Shown: positions 16,526-25,308, counted from the stretch's first letter. The stretch: DNA of 64,000 nucleotides from Dyella choica (GCF_003977665.1 NZ_RYYV01000018.1:33724-97723); one strand, 5' to 3'. Notes: a model not told the origin generated them from the sequence alone. Made by a program: numbers and translations.

Positions 16526-17617
16526 TCATTCTACGTACTCGACCACTTCCAGACCGAATCCCGCCAACCCCACCAGTTTGCGCGGCGTGCCAAGCACAAG
16601 TAGGCGATGCACGCCCAGATCCGTCAGGATCTGTGCACCCAGGCCATGTTGGCGCCACTCCTGATGCTCGTCGCTGGGTGCTTGCAGCGCGGGTTGCCGG
16701 TTGAGGCGGCGCAGCAATGCCTCGGGTGTGTCCTCACCGGACAGCACCAGCAGTACGCCGCGGTTTTCATCGGCAATGCGGCGCAAAGCGGCGGTGACGG
16801 TAAGGCCAAGGTCTTCGCGTTGCAGATGCAGCACGTCGGACAAAGTATTGCGTACGTGCACTCGGCTCAGCACCGGATGGCCATCATCCACGCTGCCGCG
16901 CACCAGGGCGAAGTGCAAGCCATGGCGAATCGCGTCGCGATAGGCCACCAGACGGAACGGACCGAATTCCGTCTGCACCTCTTCTTCATGCACGCGCTGC
17001 ACGGTTTTTTCCGTTTCCAGGCGATAGCGGATCAGGTCGGCGATGGAGCCGATCTTCAGGTCGTGCTTTTTGGCAAACACTTCGAGCTCGGGACGGCGCG
17101 CCATCGAGCCGTCTTCGTGCAACACCTCGATCAGCACCGATGCCGGCTCCAGGCCAGCGAGTGCGGCCAGATCACAGCCGGCTTCCGTGTGGCCCGCACG
17201 CGTCAGTACGCCGCCCGGCTTCGCGGTGAGCGGAAAAACATGACCTGGCTGCGAGAGATCCTGTGGTTTCGCATCCGATTTCACGGCCACCTGAATGGTG
17301 CGCGCGCGATCGTGCGCGGAGATGCCGGTGGTGACGCCTTCGGCCGCCTCGATCGATACGGTGAAGTTGGTGTGGTACGGCGAAGTGTTGTCGCTCACCA
17401 TCGGGCGCAGGCCAAGCTGGCGCGTGCGCTGTTCAGTGAGCGTCAGGCACAACAAGCCGCGTGCTTCGCGCACCATGAAGTTGATGTCTTCGGGCCGCAC
17501 CATTTGCGCGGCCATGACCAGATCGCCCTCGTTTTCGCGGTCTTCGTCATCGACGATCACCACCATGCGGCCGGCGCGGATGTCTTCGAGGATTTCCGGA
17601 ATGGTATGGAATGCCAT
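16526..17617 (-). CDS. ribBA: 3,4-dihydroxy-2-butanone-4-phosphate synthase with degenerate GTP cyclohydrolase II domain
   Basis: This is a 363-residue protein. Residues 1-200 are a complete RibB domain with DDEDRENEGDLVMAA, TGISAHDRARTI and AGHTEAGCDLAAL, and make the four-carbon unit of riboflavin from ribulose 5-phosphate. Residues 205-363 are related to GTP cyclohydrolase II. However, the zinc-binding segment that should read like C-x10-C-x-C is here HVRNTLSDVLHLQ with no cysteine. The second domain is therefore probably not a cyclohydrolase, and a separate RibA must act elsewhere. It follows ribE by 18 bases, under the same FMN riboswitch. Confidence 0.93.
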   Translation of the reverse strand: MAFHTIPEILEDIRAGRMVVIVDDEDRENEGDLVMAAQMVRPEDINFMVREARGLLCLTLTEQRTRQLGLRPMVSDNTSPYHTNFTVSIEAAEGVTTGISAHDRARTIQVAVKSDAKPQDLSQPGHVFPLTAKPGGVLTRAGHTEAGCDLAALAGLEPASVLIEVLHEDGSMARRPELEVFAKKHDLKIGSIADLIRYRLETEKTVQRVHEEEVQTEFGPFRLVAYRDAIRHGLHFALVRGSVDDGHPVLSRVHVRNTLSDVLHLQREDLGLTVTAALRRIADENRGVLLVLSGEDTPEALLRRLNRQPALQAPSDEHQEWRQHGLGAQILTDLGVHRLLVLGTPRKLVGLAGFGLEVVEYVE

Positions 17618-17635
17618 GTGCTGTTCCTTTGGGAC

Positions 17636-18274
17636 TCACGCAAAACCGTGCTGTTTGAGAAATGCCTCGTCGATCCGCGACGCCTCGCCGCCGATCAGGC
17701 GCTCGACGTAACGAGCCACCACGTCGACCTCGATATTCACCGCATCGCCCGTGCGCCTTGCATGGAACGCCGTGTGCTCCACCGTGTGGGGAATGAGGTT
17801 GACCCCGAACCGATCACCATTCACCTCATTGACGGTAAGGCTGGTGCCGTCAATGCAAATGGAGCCCTTCGATGCGACGTAGCGCGAGAGCTGCGCCGGC
17901 ACTTCGAAGGTCCAGCGCTGCGAACGCCCATCGGCCGTGATCGCAACCACCTTGCCCACGCCGTCGACATGGCCGGAGACCAGGTGGCCGCCCAGACGAT
18001 CGGCGAGCCGCAGGGCTTTTTCCAGATTCACCGGATCGCCACTCTGATGCCCGCCCAGGGTCGTGAGCGACAGCGTCTCGTTGGAAACATCGGCGGAAAA
18101 GCCACCCGAATGAAGCGTGACCACGGTCAGGCACACGCCAGACACCGCAATGCTATCGCCCAGTTGCACGTCGGAAAGATCAAGCTCGGCCGTGTCGACG
18201 TGCAACCGTACGTCGCCGCCGCGCGGCTCCAGCCGCGTGACGCGGCCAACGCTTTGGATAATGCCGGTAAACAT
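17636..18274 (-). CDS. ribE: Riboflavin synthase, alpha subunit
   Basis: This 212-residue enzyme converts two lumazine molecules to riboflavin and the pyrimidine precursor. It is a duplicated lumazine-binding protein: repeat 1 begins MFTGIIQSVGRV and contains GVCLTV, and repeat 2 contains SGHVDGVGKV and IDGTSLTVNEV. The ATG at 18274 has GGAGG seven bases upstream. That site lies in a hairpin (18279-18299) and is preceded by an FMN riboswitch, so translation is probably shut off when FMN is abundant. In this lineage the gene leads a ribE-ribBA unit detached from ribD. Confidence 0.95.
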   Translation of the reverse strand: MFTGIIQSVGRVTRLEPRGGDVRLHVDTAELDLSDVQLGDSIAVSGVCLTVVTLHSGGFSADVSNETLSLTTLGGHQSGDPVNLEKALRLADRLGGHLVSGHVDGVGKVVAITADGRSQRWTFEVPAQLSRYVASKGSICIDGTSLTVNEVNGDRFGVNLIPHTVEHTAFHARRTGDAVNIEVDVVARYVERLIGGEASRIDEAFLKQHGFA

Positions 18275-18278
18275 CAGT

Positions 18279-18299
18279 GCACCTCCATCAGGAAGGTGC
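18279..18299 (-). promoter_or_regulatory. Hairpin sequestering the ribE ribosome binding site
   Basis: In the transcript GCACCT(T)CC pairs with GGAGGTGC across a TGAT loop: eight base pairs with one bulged base. The 3' arm contains the whole Shine-Dalgarno GGAGG. This is a plausible translational off-switch for the upstream riboswitch. Confidence 0.6.
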
Positions 18300-18407
18300 T
18301 TGGAACCGGATCGCAATGCATGGACATGAACGTTCTCCACGAAATACTTAAGGTGGGAACGCCCCAAGGCATAAGGCACACGCACCGCTTGCGCGGCGCA
18401 TGCTGCC

Positions 18408-18549
18408 GTCTTCTTTCATCCGGACTATGACCGTCGGCCCCGGCATTCGACCGGATCTGCTGACCTTCCGGCGGAGCCGGAAGCGCTCGCGGGCTCGGGC
18501 CCTTCAAGACCCCTACCGCCGGTGGGGAATTACACCCCGCCCTGAAGAC
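18408..18549 (-). ncRNA. FMN riboswitch (RFN element)
   Basis: On the minus strand the conserved RFN blocks occur in order: TCTTCAGGGCGGGGTG, AATTCCCCACCGGCGGTA, AGCCCGCGAGCG, GGTCAGCAGATCCGGT, GGGGCCGACGGTCATAGTC and CGGATGAAAGAAGA. The variable stem is CTTCCGGCTCCGCCGGAAG. The element ends 134 bases before ribE. Bases 18300-18407 between them hold no gene. Confidence 0.97.
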
Positions 18550-18629
18550 GTTTGTTGTAAGTGCCGGAAACCGGCTGGCATAGTTTAACACCGAATGCGG
18601 GCGCGGCCGTTCGCGTGGGTGGAAGGTGC

Positions 18630-18697
18630 GTAGGCTGGGATGACAATCCCAGCATCGGGATGTCGCGTGCAAAGCTGGGACTATCAACCCAGCCTAC
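18630..18697. repeat. GTAG-headed REP pair R3
   Basis: This is a full inverted pair: GTAGGCTGGGATGACAATCC...AGC at the left and AAGCTGGGACTATCAACCC...CTAC at the right. It lies between the riboswitch and the LysR gene, 12 bases after the LysR stop. Confidence 0.85.
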
Positions 18698-18709
18698 GCG
18701 CTGCGTCGC

Positions 18710-19621
18710 TCACTGTCCCGTAAGCGCCTGCACCAGGAAATCGATCAGGCTGCGCACGACCTGGGCTCGATCCGCCCCGGGCAGCCACACTAGGTGAATC
18801 GGCGAACTGCTCGGCGGCCAATCGGTGAGCACCTCGACCAGGCGCCCTTCCGCCACCAACCCGTCCGCCATGTAGTCGCCCTGGATCCCCATGCCGACCC
18901 CAGCCAGGATGGCGTCGCGCACAGCTTGTGAGTCGTTGCAAGTCAGTACTGGCTCGATACGCACCGAACGCCGCTGCCGTTGGCGCATGAACTGCCACAA
19001 AGTGCCGGTGCGCAAATTGCTGAAAGCGATGCAACGGTGCTGTTTGAGATCGGACGGATCGTTCAACGGCGGCGCTGAAGCCAGATAATCGGGCGCCGCA
19101 CACAGGTAACGACGCATCGTTCCTACCCGCCTGGCTACCAGGCTCGCATCGGCCAATTTGCCCACGCGCAAGGCCAGGTCCACCTTTGTCTCGACCAGAT
19201 CGACATAGGTGTCGTCGTAGCTCGCTTCGATGCGCACCTGGGGATGGCTGCGCATGTATTGGGCGAGCAAGGGGGCAATACATGTGCGCCCATACGAAGC
19301 CGGGAGATGCACACATAACCGCCCCGCCAATTCGCCCGAGCGAGGACGCAGATTGACGGCCAGTTCGGCCATCACCGTTTCCAGCCGCTCGCAATAAGCG
19401 AGCAGTTGTTCGCCGCGCGCAGTCAGCGTCATGCGCCGCGTGGTGCGCAGGAACAACGCGCTGCCGGTGGCCTGTTCCAGTGCGGCAATGCGCCGGCTGA
19501 GCACGGAGGGCGTGCAGCCGGCAACGCGTGCCGCCCGGGAAAAATTCAACAGGCGCGCAGCAGCCGCAAAACCACGAAGCTCCCGCAGGCGGGTTGGCGT
19601 CAGCTCGGATGATTTGTTCAT
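18710..19621 (-). CDS. LysR-family transcriptional regulator
   Basis: This 303-residue regulator has an N-terminal winged helix (LRELRGFAAAARLLNFSRAA ... PSVLSRRIAALEQATGSALF) and a C-terminal substrate-binding domain (AGRLCVHLPASYGRT onward). The ATG at 19621 gives the standard distance to the HTH. A longer reading from 19660 has no support. It is divergent from the dehydrogenase gene 91 bases away, the common arrangement in which a LysR protein controls its neighbour. The AT-rich intergenic segment (about 19620-19665) would hold its operator. The effector is unknown. This pair separates ribD from ribE. Confidence 0.92.
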   Translation of the reverse strand: MNKSSELTPTRLRELRGFAAAARLLNFSRAARVAGCTPSVLSRRIAALEQATGSALFLRTTRRMTLTARGEQLLAYCERLETVMAELAVNLRPRSGELAGRLCVHLPASYGRTCIAPLLAQYMRSHPQVRIEASYDDTYVDLVETKVDLALRVGKLADASLVARRVGTMRRYLCAAPDYLASAPPLNDPSDLKQHRCIAFSNLRTGTLWQFMRQRQRRSVRIEPVLTCNDSQAVRDAILAGVGMGIQGDYMADGLVAEGRLVEVLTDWPPSSSPIHLVWLPGADRAQVVRSLIDFLVQALTGQ

Positions 19622-19712
19622 TTGTTGAATAAAAGATATGTGTTTGCACGAGATTATCATTCCTTACTGAAAGTCGGAGCATGGCGCCGTTCCCCTAACC
19701 AAGAGCACCACC

Positions 19713-20723
19713 ATGCGCAGCATCCAGCTCACCGCTTTCGGAGCCGAGCACCTGAAGCTCGTCGACCTGCCCCCACCCCGCCCCAAGCCCAACGAGGTAC
19801 TGGTGCGAATGGAAGCCGCCTCGCTCAATTACCGCGACCAGCTGCTGGTGAGCGGCAATCTCTATCGTGCTGTGAGCTTGCCCATGGTTCCGATATCAGA
19901 CGGTGCGGGCACGGTGCTGGAGGTCGGCGAAGCCGTCACGCGCTTCAAGCCGGGCGATCGAGTCACCACGTTCTACAAGTCGCGCTGGCTTGCCGGTGCC
20001 ATGCGCCCGGAATGGGAAGCGGCTGAAATCGGCGGACCGGCCGAAGGCGTGATGCGCGAAATGGCCTGTTTCGACGCATACTCGCTCGCCCATGCGCCTT
20101 CGCATATGGACAGCCTGCAGGCAGCAACGCTGCCGATCGCCGCGCTCACGGCGTGGCAGGCCTTGGAGCAGGCGCACATCACCACTGGCCAGACCGTGCT
20201 GTTGCTGGGCACCGGCGGCGTATCCTTATTCGCCTTGCAGTTCGCCAAGCTGCGCGGCGCAAAGGTGATCCTGCTTTCCTCCAGCCATGAAAAACTGGCC
20301 CGCGGCAAGGCGCTAGGCGCGGATATCGGCATCAACTACCGCGAAACGCCACAATGGGGCGCGGCGGTGCGCGAAGCCACCGGCGGCTTTGGCGCGGACG
20401 CCGTGATCGAAACCGCAGGCGCGTCGACCTTTGCACAGTCGCTCGATGCAGTGCGCATGCATGGCTTTGTTGCTGTGGTGGGTTTCATGGGCGGAATCGA
20501 TGCGCAGATCCCTCTCACGCAGATAATCCTCAAGCGTGTGCATGTGCAAGGCATTTCGGTCGCTTCGCTGGAGCAACACGAACGCATGGTCGCAGCCCTC
20601 GAAGCTACCCGGCTGCAACCGGTGCTCGACCAGGTCTACGGCTTTGAGGAACTTCCCGCCGCGTTCGAGCACATGCTTGCAGGCAGGCACTTCGGAAAAA
20701 TCGGCATCGACTTCGCCCGATGA
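19713..20723 (+). CDS. Zinc-type alcohol dehydrogenase-like/quinone oxidoreductase (MDR superfamily)
   Basis: This is a 336-residue medium-chain dehydrogenase/reductase. The N-terminal GroES-like domain contains AASLNYRDQLLVSG and GDRVTTFYKSRW. The Rossmann part carries LLLGTGGVSLFALQFAKLRGAKVI, the glycine motif for NAD(P). The usual structural-zinc cysteine cluster is absent, which favours the zinc-independent quinone oxidoreductase side. It is divergent from the LysR regulator, which probably controls it. The substrate is unknown. It converges on ribD, with a REP element and a strong hairpin between them. Confidence 0.9.
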   Translation: MRSIQLTAFGAEHLKLVDLPPPRPKPNEVLVRMEAASLNYRDQLLVSGNLYRAVSLPMVPISDGAGTVLEVGEAVTRFKPGDRVTTFYKSRWLAGAMRPEWEAAEIGGPAEGVMREMACFDAYSLAHAPSHMDSLQAATLPIAALTAWQALEQAHITTGQTVLLLGTGGVSLFALQFAKLRGAKVILLSSSHEKLARGKALGADIGINYRETPQWGAAVREATGGFGADAVIETAGASTFAQSLDAVRMHGFVAVVGFMGGIDAQIPLTQIILKRVHVQGISVASLEQHERMVAALEATRLQPVLDQVYGFEELPAAFEHMLAGRHFGKIGIDFAR

Positions 20724-20741
20724 CGGCAAGGCAGTGATCGC

Positions 20742-20831
20742 ATGGGTTGGGTTGCGCAGGTCTAGGGACGGTCTGAAAAAGTTCGTCACGGACTTTTTCA
20801 GACGCGCTTTAGTCCGGGTAACCCAACCTAC
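20742..20831. repeat. REP pair R4 with a nested hairpin, supplies ribD stop
   Basis: Degenerate left arm GGGTTGGGTTGCGCAG and right arm GGGTAACCCAACCTAC enclose an unrelated hairpin (20771-20803). The right head read on the minus strand is GTAGGTTGGG. Its TAG is the ribD stop. Confidence 0.75.
20771..20803. terminator. Bidirectional hairpin between convergent genes
   Basis: GTCTGAAAAAGT pairs perfectly with ACTTTTTCAGAC. The inner CGT/ACG extends the stem to 16 pairs with one wobble. The A-run and T-run in the arms give a terminator-like shape in either direction between the dehydrogenase and ribD genes. Confidence 0.65.
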
Positions 20832-21922
20832 CCAGCGGGCCGCAGACGCAAACGCAGGTCTTGGCCAACGGCGCGGGTGTCCAGCAAGCTGAGCTTCCAG
20901 CGTGCTGCCATATCGGCCAGAGAGGGCAAAGCCAACAAAGGCCTTGCGGTGTCGCCCAGTAGCAATGGCGCGACGTAGATCAGCAGCTCATCGGCCAGGC
21001 CGGCGGCAAACAATGCGCCGCAGAGTGTCGGCCCAGCCTCGACGTGCAGTTCGCTGCAGCCTCGCTCTGCGAGCAGCCCCAGTACGGAAGGCAAATCAAG
21101 GGCTTCGTTTTGTTCGGTAACGGCCACGCATTCCACCCTGGCGAAGCGCCCGTCGTTCACTTTTGCCGACGCTGCGTGAAGCACGAGCGTGGGTGCTTGG
21201 CCGTCCAAGACGTGGCTGCCGGCAGGAGTACGCAAATGACGATCAAGGACAACCCGCAAGGGTGAGTGGATGCCGCCGGATTGCGGCAGTCGCGCCGTGA
21301 GCTGGGGATTGTCGGCAAGCACTGTGCCTATCCCGGTGAGTATCGCCGAGCTGCGCGCCCGCCAACGTTGCACATCCGCACGGGCTGCTTCGCCGGTGAT
21401 CCACTTCGATTCACCATTGGCAAGTGCGGTGCGGCCATCCAGGCTCATCGCCAGCTTCACGCGTACCCAGGGACGATGGCGTTCGATCCGGCTGAAGAAT
21501 CCGATGTTGAGCTCGCGCGCCGCCTCCCGCATCAGACCGCTTTCCACTTCAATGCCTGCGGCACGCAGCTTGGCGATGCCCTGCCCGGCCACCTGCGGAA
21601 ACGGGTCCTCCGCGGCGATGACCACCCGCCGGATGCCGGCGGCAACCAGCGCATCGGCGCAAGGGGGGGTACGGCCATGATGGGCGCAGGGTTCCAGCGT
21701 GACGAAAGCGGTGGCCGCTCGCGCCTGCTCCCCCGCTTCCCGCAATGCGTGCACCTCGGCATGCGGTTCGCCGGCATGTTCATGCCAGCCCTGCCCTACC
21801 ACTCGTTCGCCATGGGCTATGACGCACCCCACACGTGGATTGGGCTGGGTGGTGTAAAGGCCTTGTTCGGCCAGGCGCAGCGCCTGCGCCATGTGCACAG
21901 CATCGAGGCCGGAAAAGGTCAT
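20828..21922 (-). CDS. ribD: Bifunctional riboflavin deaminase/reductase
   Basis: This 364-residue enzyme performs two successive steps of riboflavin synthesis. The N-terminal cytidine-deaminase-like domain has the zinc motif HAEVHALREAG and PCAHHGRTPPC. The C-terminal domain is an NADPH-dependent reductase (VRVKLAMSLDGRTAL, HVEAGPTLCGALF, APLLLGD). Both are complete. The ATG at 21922 matches the family N-terminus, though its ribosome site is weak. In relatives it follows nrdR directly; here cysK, on the other strand, lies between. Its TAG stop belongs to a REP head. Confidence 0.95.
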   Translation of the reverse strand: MTFSGLDAVHMAQALRLAEQGLYTTQPNPRVGCVIAHGERVVGQGWHEHAGEPHAEVHALREAGEQARAATAFVTLEPCAHHGRTPPCADALVAAGIRRVVIAAEDPFPQVAGQGIAKLRAAGIEVESGLMREAARELNIGFFSRIERHRPWVRVKLAMSLDGRTALANGESKWITGEAARADVQRWRARSSAILTGIGTVLADNPQLTARLPQSGGIHSPLRVVLDRHLRTPAGSHVLDGQAPTLVLHAASAKVNDGRFARVECVAVTEQNEALDLPSVLGLLAERGCSELHVEAGPTLCGALFAAGLADELLIYVAPLLLGDTARPLLALPSLADMAARWKLSLLDTRAVGQDLRLRLRPAG

Positions 21923-22038
21923 GGAAGCTTCTGAATATGAATATGCAGGATGGTCAGTGTGCGCGATCGGCTGGCATTTGTCGCGGCGACGAAATCGGGA
22001 GTAGCCTTCTGTTCTTATCTTGCGCAAAGGGTACGGCC

Positions 22039-23013
22039 ATGATCTACGACAATATCCTGGACACCATCGGCAATACGCCCATCGTTCGTCTGCATCGCGT
22101 GGCACCTTCGCACGTAACACTTTATGCCAAGGTGGAGGCCTTCAACCCTGGCGGATCGGTCAAGGACCGCCTGGCCATCGCGGTCATTCTGGACGCGGAA
22201 AAGAAAGGCCTGCTCAAGCCGGGCGATACGGTAGTCGAAGCCACCTCGGGCAACACGGGCGTTGCACTGGCGATGGTGTGCGCGGCACGTGGTTACCGCT
22301 TCGTGGCGACCATGACCGAGACTTTCTCGGTGGAACGCCGCAAATTGATGCGCGCATACGGCGCCAGGGTGATCCTGACGCCCGCTGCCGAGCGCGGTAG
22401 CGGCATGGTGCGACGCGCTGAAGAACTAGCCAAGCAGCACGGTTGGTTTCTGCCACGGCAGTTCCAGAATCCGGCCAATCCGGCTTATCACCGCAATACC
22501 ACCGCGACGGAAATCTTGCGCGATTTCGCCGGCAAGCGGCTCGACGCCTTCGTGACCGGCTGGGGCACGGGCGGCACCCTCACCGGCGTAGGCGAGATGC
22601 TCAAGCTGGCACGCCCGGAAGTGAAAATCGTGGTCTCCGAACCGGCCGGCGCGTCCCTGCTGCAGGACAAGCCATGGCAGCCGCACAAAATCCAGGGCTG
22701 GACACCGGATTTCGTGCCCGAAGTGCTGAACCGCAAGATCTTCGACCTGGACTTGCCGGTGGATGAAGTAGTGGCCCGTGATACGTCCCGGCGACTGGCG
22801 AAGGAAGAAGGTATTTTTGTCGGAATTTCTGCCGGGGCGACATTGGCCGCCGCACTCCAGTATGCGGAAAAGGCCGAGCACGGCAGCGTGATCCTGGCGA
22901 TGTTGCCGGATACGGGTGAGCGGTATCTGTCGACCTTCCTCTTCGAAGGCGTTGAGGAAGGATCGGATGAGGCATGGCTGGAGAGCCTGGCTATCCAGCA
23001 AAACGTAGCTTGA
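22039..23013 (+). CDS. cysK: Cysteine synthase (O-acetylserine sulfhydrylase)
   Basis: This is a 324-residue PLP enzyme that makes L-cysteine from O-acetylserine and sulfide. The PLP lysine is in NPGGSVKDRLA, the phosphate loop is TSGNTGVALAM, and the substrate loop is GWGTGGTLTGVGEM. The C-terminal GISAGATLAAAL and LPDTGERYLSTFLF are typical. The ATG at 22039 is preceded by AAAGGGTACGG. It sits on the plus strand between nrdR and ribD, both on the minus strand, so it is an insertion into the ancestral cluster. CysK rather than CysM is favoured by overall motif pattern, with moderate certainty. Confidence 0.93.
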   Translation: MIYDNILDTIGNTPIVRLHRVAPSHVTLYAKVEAFNPGGSVKDRLAIAVILDAEKKGLLKPGDTVVEATSGNTGVALAMVCAARGYRFVATMTETFSVERRKLMRAYGARVILTPAAERGSGMVRRAEELAKQHGWFLPRQFQNPANPAYHRNTTATEILRDFAGKRLDAFVTGWGTGGTLTGVGEMLKLARPEVKIVVSEPAGASLLQDKPWQPHKIQGWTPDFVPEVLNRKIFDLDLPVDEVVARDTSRRLAKEEGIFVGISAGATLAAALQYAEKAEHGSVILAMLPDTGERYLSTFLFEGVEEGSDEAWLESLAIQQNVA

Positions 23014-23021
23014 TCCGATGG

Positions 23022-23051
23022 CCGTCATGCCCGCAAAAGCGGGTATGACGG
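23022..23051. terminator. Bidirectional terminator-like hairpin between cysK and nrdR
   Basis: CCGTCATGCCCGC and GCGGGTATGACGG pair across an AAAA loop: 13 base pairs with one G-T wobble. It lies between two convergent genes. Its form resembles the widespread CGTCATTCCCGC-type intergenic repeat. Confidence 0.75.
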
Positions 23052-23060
23052 TCGCTGCGC

Positions 23061-23597
23061 TCAGCTCTTGCGATGCCCCCGCTTCGCTGCGGCCGCCGCT
23101 CCGGCTTCTCCCAGCAACGACAGCTGCAAATTCTCCAAGCCCGGCAAATCGCGCTCCAGCTTCTCGATCTCTTCGCGAAACGCATGCACGTCTTCGAACT
23201 TGCGATAGACGGAAGCAAAACGCACGTAGGCCACTTGATCGAGCTTTTTCAACTCGCGCATCACCAGCTCGCCCACGTAGCGTGAGGGCACTTCGCGCTC
23301 GCCGCTCCTGCGCAAATCATCGATCACCGCGCGCACCGCGGCATCCACATCATGACTTGCCACCGGCCTTTTCTGCAGCGCCCGCTCAAAGCTGGTGCGC
23401 AGCTTGCGCTCGTCAAAACTCTCACGCCGCTCGCCGCTCTTCACGATCGCCGGTAGTTTCAACTCGGCCGTTTCGAACGTATTGAAGCGCTCGCCGCACT
23501 GCGGACACTCGCGACGGCGACGCACAGTGGCGCCGTCGTCGGCGAGGCGTGAATCGATCACGCGGGTGTCTTCATGCTGGCAGAAAGGGCAATGCAT
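23061..23597 (-). CDS. nrdR: Ribonucleotide reductase repressor NrdR
   Basis: This is a 178-residue zinc-ribbon and ATP-cone repressor of nrd genes. Zinc ligands are MHCPFC and [10 protein letters not shown]. The ATP-cone begins [19 protein letters not shown] and includes [13 protein letters not shown]. The C-terminal 25 residues are an alanine/lysine-rich tail beyond the usual length of about 150. In gammaproteobacteria it is linked to ribD and glyA, as broadly here. It represses reductase genes when dATP/ATP ratios are high. Confidence 0.96.
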   Translation of the reverse strand: MHCPFCQHEDTRVIDSRLADDGATVRRRRECPQCGERFNTFETAELKLPAIVKSGERRESFDERKLRTSFERALQKRPVASHDVDAAVRAVIDDLRRSGEREVPSRYVGELVMRELKKLDQVAYVRFASVYRKFEDVHAFREEIEKLERDLPGLENLQLSLLGEAGAAAAAKRGHRKS

Positions 23598-23601
23598 GGG
23601 T

Positions 23602-23901
23602 TTAGTGCGGGGAACGGTGAGCAGGGAACGGTGAGCATGGTGTTTCCTGCCAGCGAACCAACGCTTTCTTCAAGGCCTGTATTGAGCGCGTTGACGAATG
23701 TATAGCCATCCGAGGTTTTGTGCCATCCGCATCATCGAAATAGCCAAGACGACATGCCAAGAGCGCCTGGGCTTCTACTCCGGCGAGCGTCCCTGCGGGC
23801 ATGGACAAAATCCTCACATAGTCTTTGATAGGGCCTCGCGCATTTCCTTCGGCAAGACAAGAAGCAACGAAAACCACGACTCTTCGTAACGGCGAGAACA
23901 A
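23602..23901 (-). CDS. Hypothetical short ORF between nrdR and glyA
   Basis: This is an open frame of 99 codons from a TTG with no convincing ribosome site. The middle reads like protein ([20 protein letters not shown], then [17 protein letters not shown]), but I do not recognise it. It lies in a 457-base gap (23598-24054) with no other candidate. The end overlaps a short direct repeat (GGGAACGGTGAGCA, about 23613-23634). It could be a small lineage-specific gene or a remnant. Bases 23902-24054 hold nothing I can support. Confidence 0.3.
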   Translation of the reverse strand: MFSPLRRVVVFVASCLAEGNARGPIKDYVRILSMPAGTLAGVEAQALLACRLGYFDDADGTKPRMAIHSSTRSIQALKKALVRWQETPCSPFPAHRSPH

Positions 23902-24054
23902 TCCAAAACGATCCTCCGCTGGTCATTTGCAAGTCACGGCATACACCAGCTCAGCCGAGCTCCTCGCAGCTTGCCAGAGCCGCAACTCCAGTCATCTGTA
24001 ACCACCAGGAACGTCCCTGTTCGTTATTCGCTGTTCTCGGTTTTCCGCGCTTAC

Positions 24055-25308
24055 TCAGACGTAAACGGGGAACTTCTTGCATTGCGCGGTGACTTTCTCG
24101 CGCGTGGCCTTGATCACGCCTTCATCGCCAGGTGCGTCCAGCACGTCGCAAATCCAATGGGTAAGCTCGACCACATCGGCTTCCTGGTAACCACGCGTGG
24201 TGATCGCTGGCGTACCCACTCGCAAGCCTGAGGTGACGAAGGGCGAACGCGGGTCGTTCGGCACGGCGTTCTTGTTGACGGTGATGTGCGCCTTGCCCAG
24301 CGCAGCTTCGGCATCCTTGCCGGTGACTTCGCGACCGATCAGGTCGACCAGCATCAGGTGGTTTTCAGTACCGCCGGAGACCACCTTGTAGCCGCGCTCG
24401 ATCAGCGTCCTGGCCATGGCCTTGGCGTTCTTCACCACCTGTGCCTGGTAGTCCCTGAAGGACGGCTCCAACGCCTCCTTGAACGCCACCGCCTTGGCGG
24501 CGATCACATGCATCAGCGGACCGCCCTGGATGCCGGGGAACACGATGGATTGCAGCTTCTTCTCGATCTCTTCGCCCGGATCCTTGGCCAGCACGATGCC
24601 GCCGCGCGGGCCGCGCAGCGTCTTGTGCGTGGTGGACGTAACCACGTGCGCGTGCGGCAGCGGGCTGGGATACACGCCGGCGGCAATCAGGCCGGCAACG
24701 TGCGCCATGTCCACGAACAGGTATGCGCCCACCTTGTCGGCGATGGCACGGAAGCGTGCCCAGTCCATGACCTGCGAATAAGCGCTGAAGCCGGCCACGA
24801 TCATCTTCGGCTTGTGCTCGAGCGCCAGGCGCTCGACTTCGTCATAGTCGACCAGGCCGTTTTCGTTCACGCCGTACTGCACGGCGTTGTAGATCTTGCC
24901 CGAAAGGTTCACCTTGGCGCCGTGGGTGAGGTGGCCGCCATGCGCCAGACTCATGCCTAGGATGGTGTCGCCTGGATTGATCAGCGCGAAGTACACCGCC
25001 TGGTTGGCCTGCGAACCGGAGTGCGGCTGCACGTTCGCGTAAGTTGCGCCGAATAGCTGCTTCAAGCGCTCGATGGCCAGGCGCTCGGCCACGTCCACGT
25101 ATTCGCAACCGCCGTAATAGCGCTTGCCCGGATAGCCTTCGGCATATTTGTTGGTGAGCACCGAGCCCTGGGCCTCCAGCACTCGCGGGCTGGCGTAGTT
25201 TTCCGAAGCGATCAGCTCGACGTGGTCCTCCTGGCGGCGGGCTTCATCGGCAATGGCCTTGGCCAGCTCATCATCATAGCCGGCAATCGTTTGCTGCTTC
25301 GGGAACAT
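24055..25308 (-). CDS. glyA: Serine hydroxymethyltransferase
   Basis: This is a 417-residue PLP enzyme that interconverts serine and glycine and loads one-carbon units on tetrahydrofolate. Motifs are [32 protein letters not shown] and the PLP lysine in [15 protein letters not shown]. Full length. The ATG at 25308 is the family start. The upstream region (25309-25547) includes an AT-rich patch at about 25420-25455, the likeliest place for its promoter. It is adjacent to nrdR as in many relatives. Confidence 0.97.
   Translation of the reverse strand: MFPKQQTIAGYDDELAKAIADEARRQEDHVELIASENYASPRVLEAQGSVLTNKYAEGYPGKRYYGGCEYVDVAERLAIERLKQLFGATYANVQPHSGSQANQAVYFALINPGDTILGMSLAHGGHLTHGAKVNLSGKIYNAVQYGVNENGLVDYDEVERLALEHKPKMIVAGFSAYSQVMDWARFRAIADKVGAYLFVDMAHVAGLIAAGVYPSPLPHAHVVTSTTHKTLRGPRGGIVLAKDPGEEIEKKLQSIVFPGIQGGPLMHVIAAKAVAFKEALEPSFRDYQAQVVKNAKAMARTLIERGYKVVSGGTENHLMLVDLIGREVTGKDAEAALGKAHITVNKNAVPNDPRSPFVTSGLRVGTPAITTRGYQEADVVELTHWICDVLDAPGDEGVIKATREKVTAQCKKFPVYV

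Noticed and set aside
23732..23932. 66-codon minus-strand frame between nrdR and glyA
   Set aside because: Arg/Cys-rich shadow of the other weak frame in that gap. No start signal.
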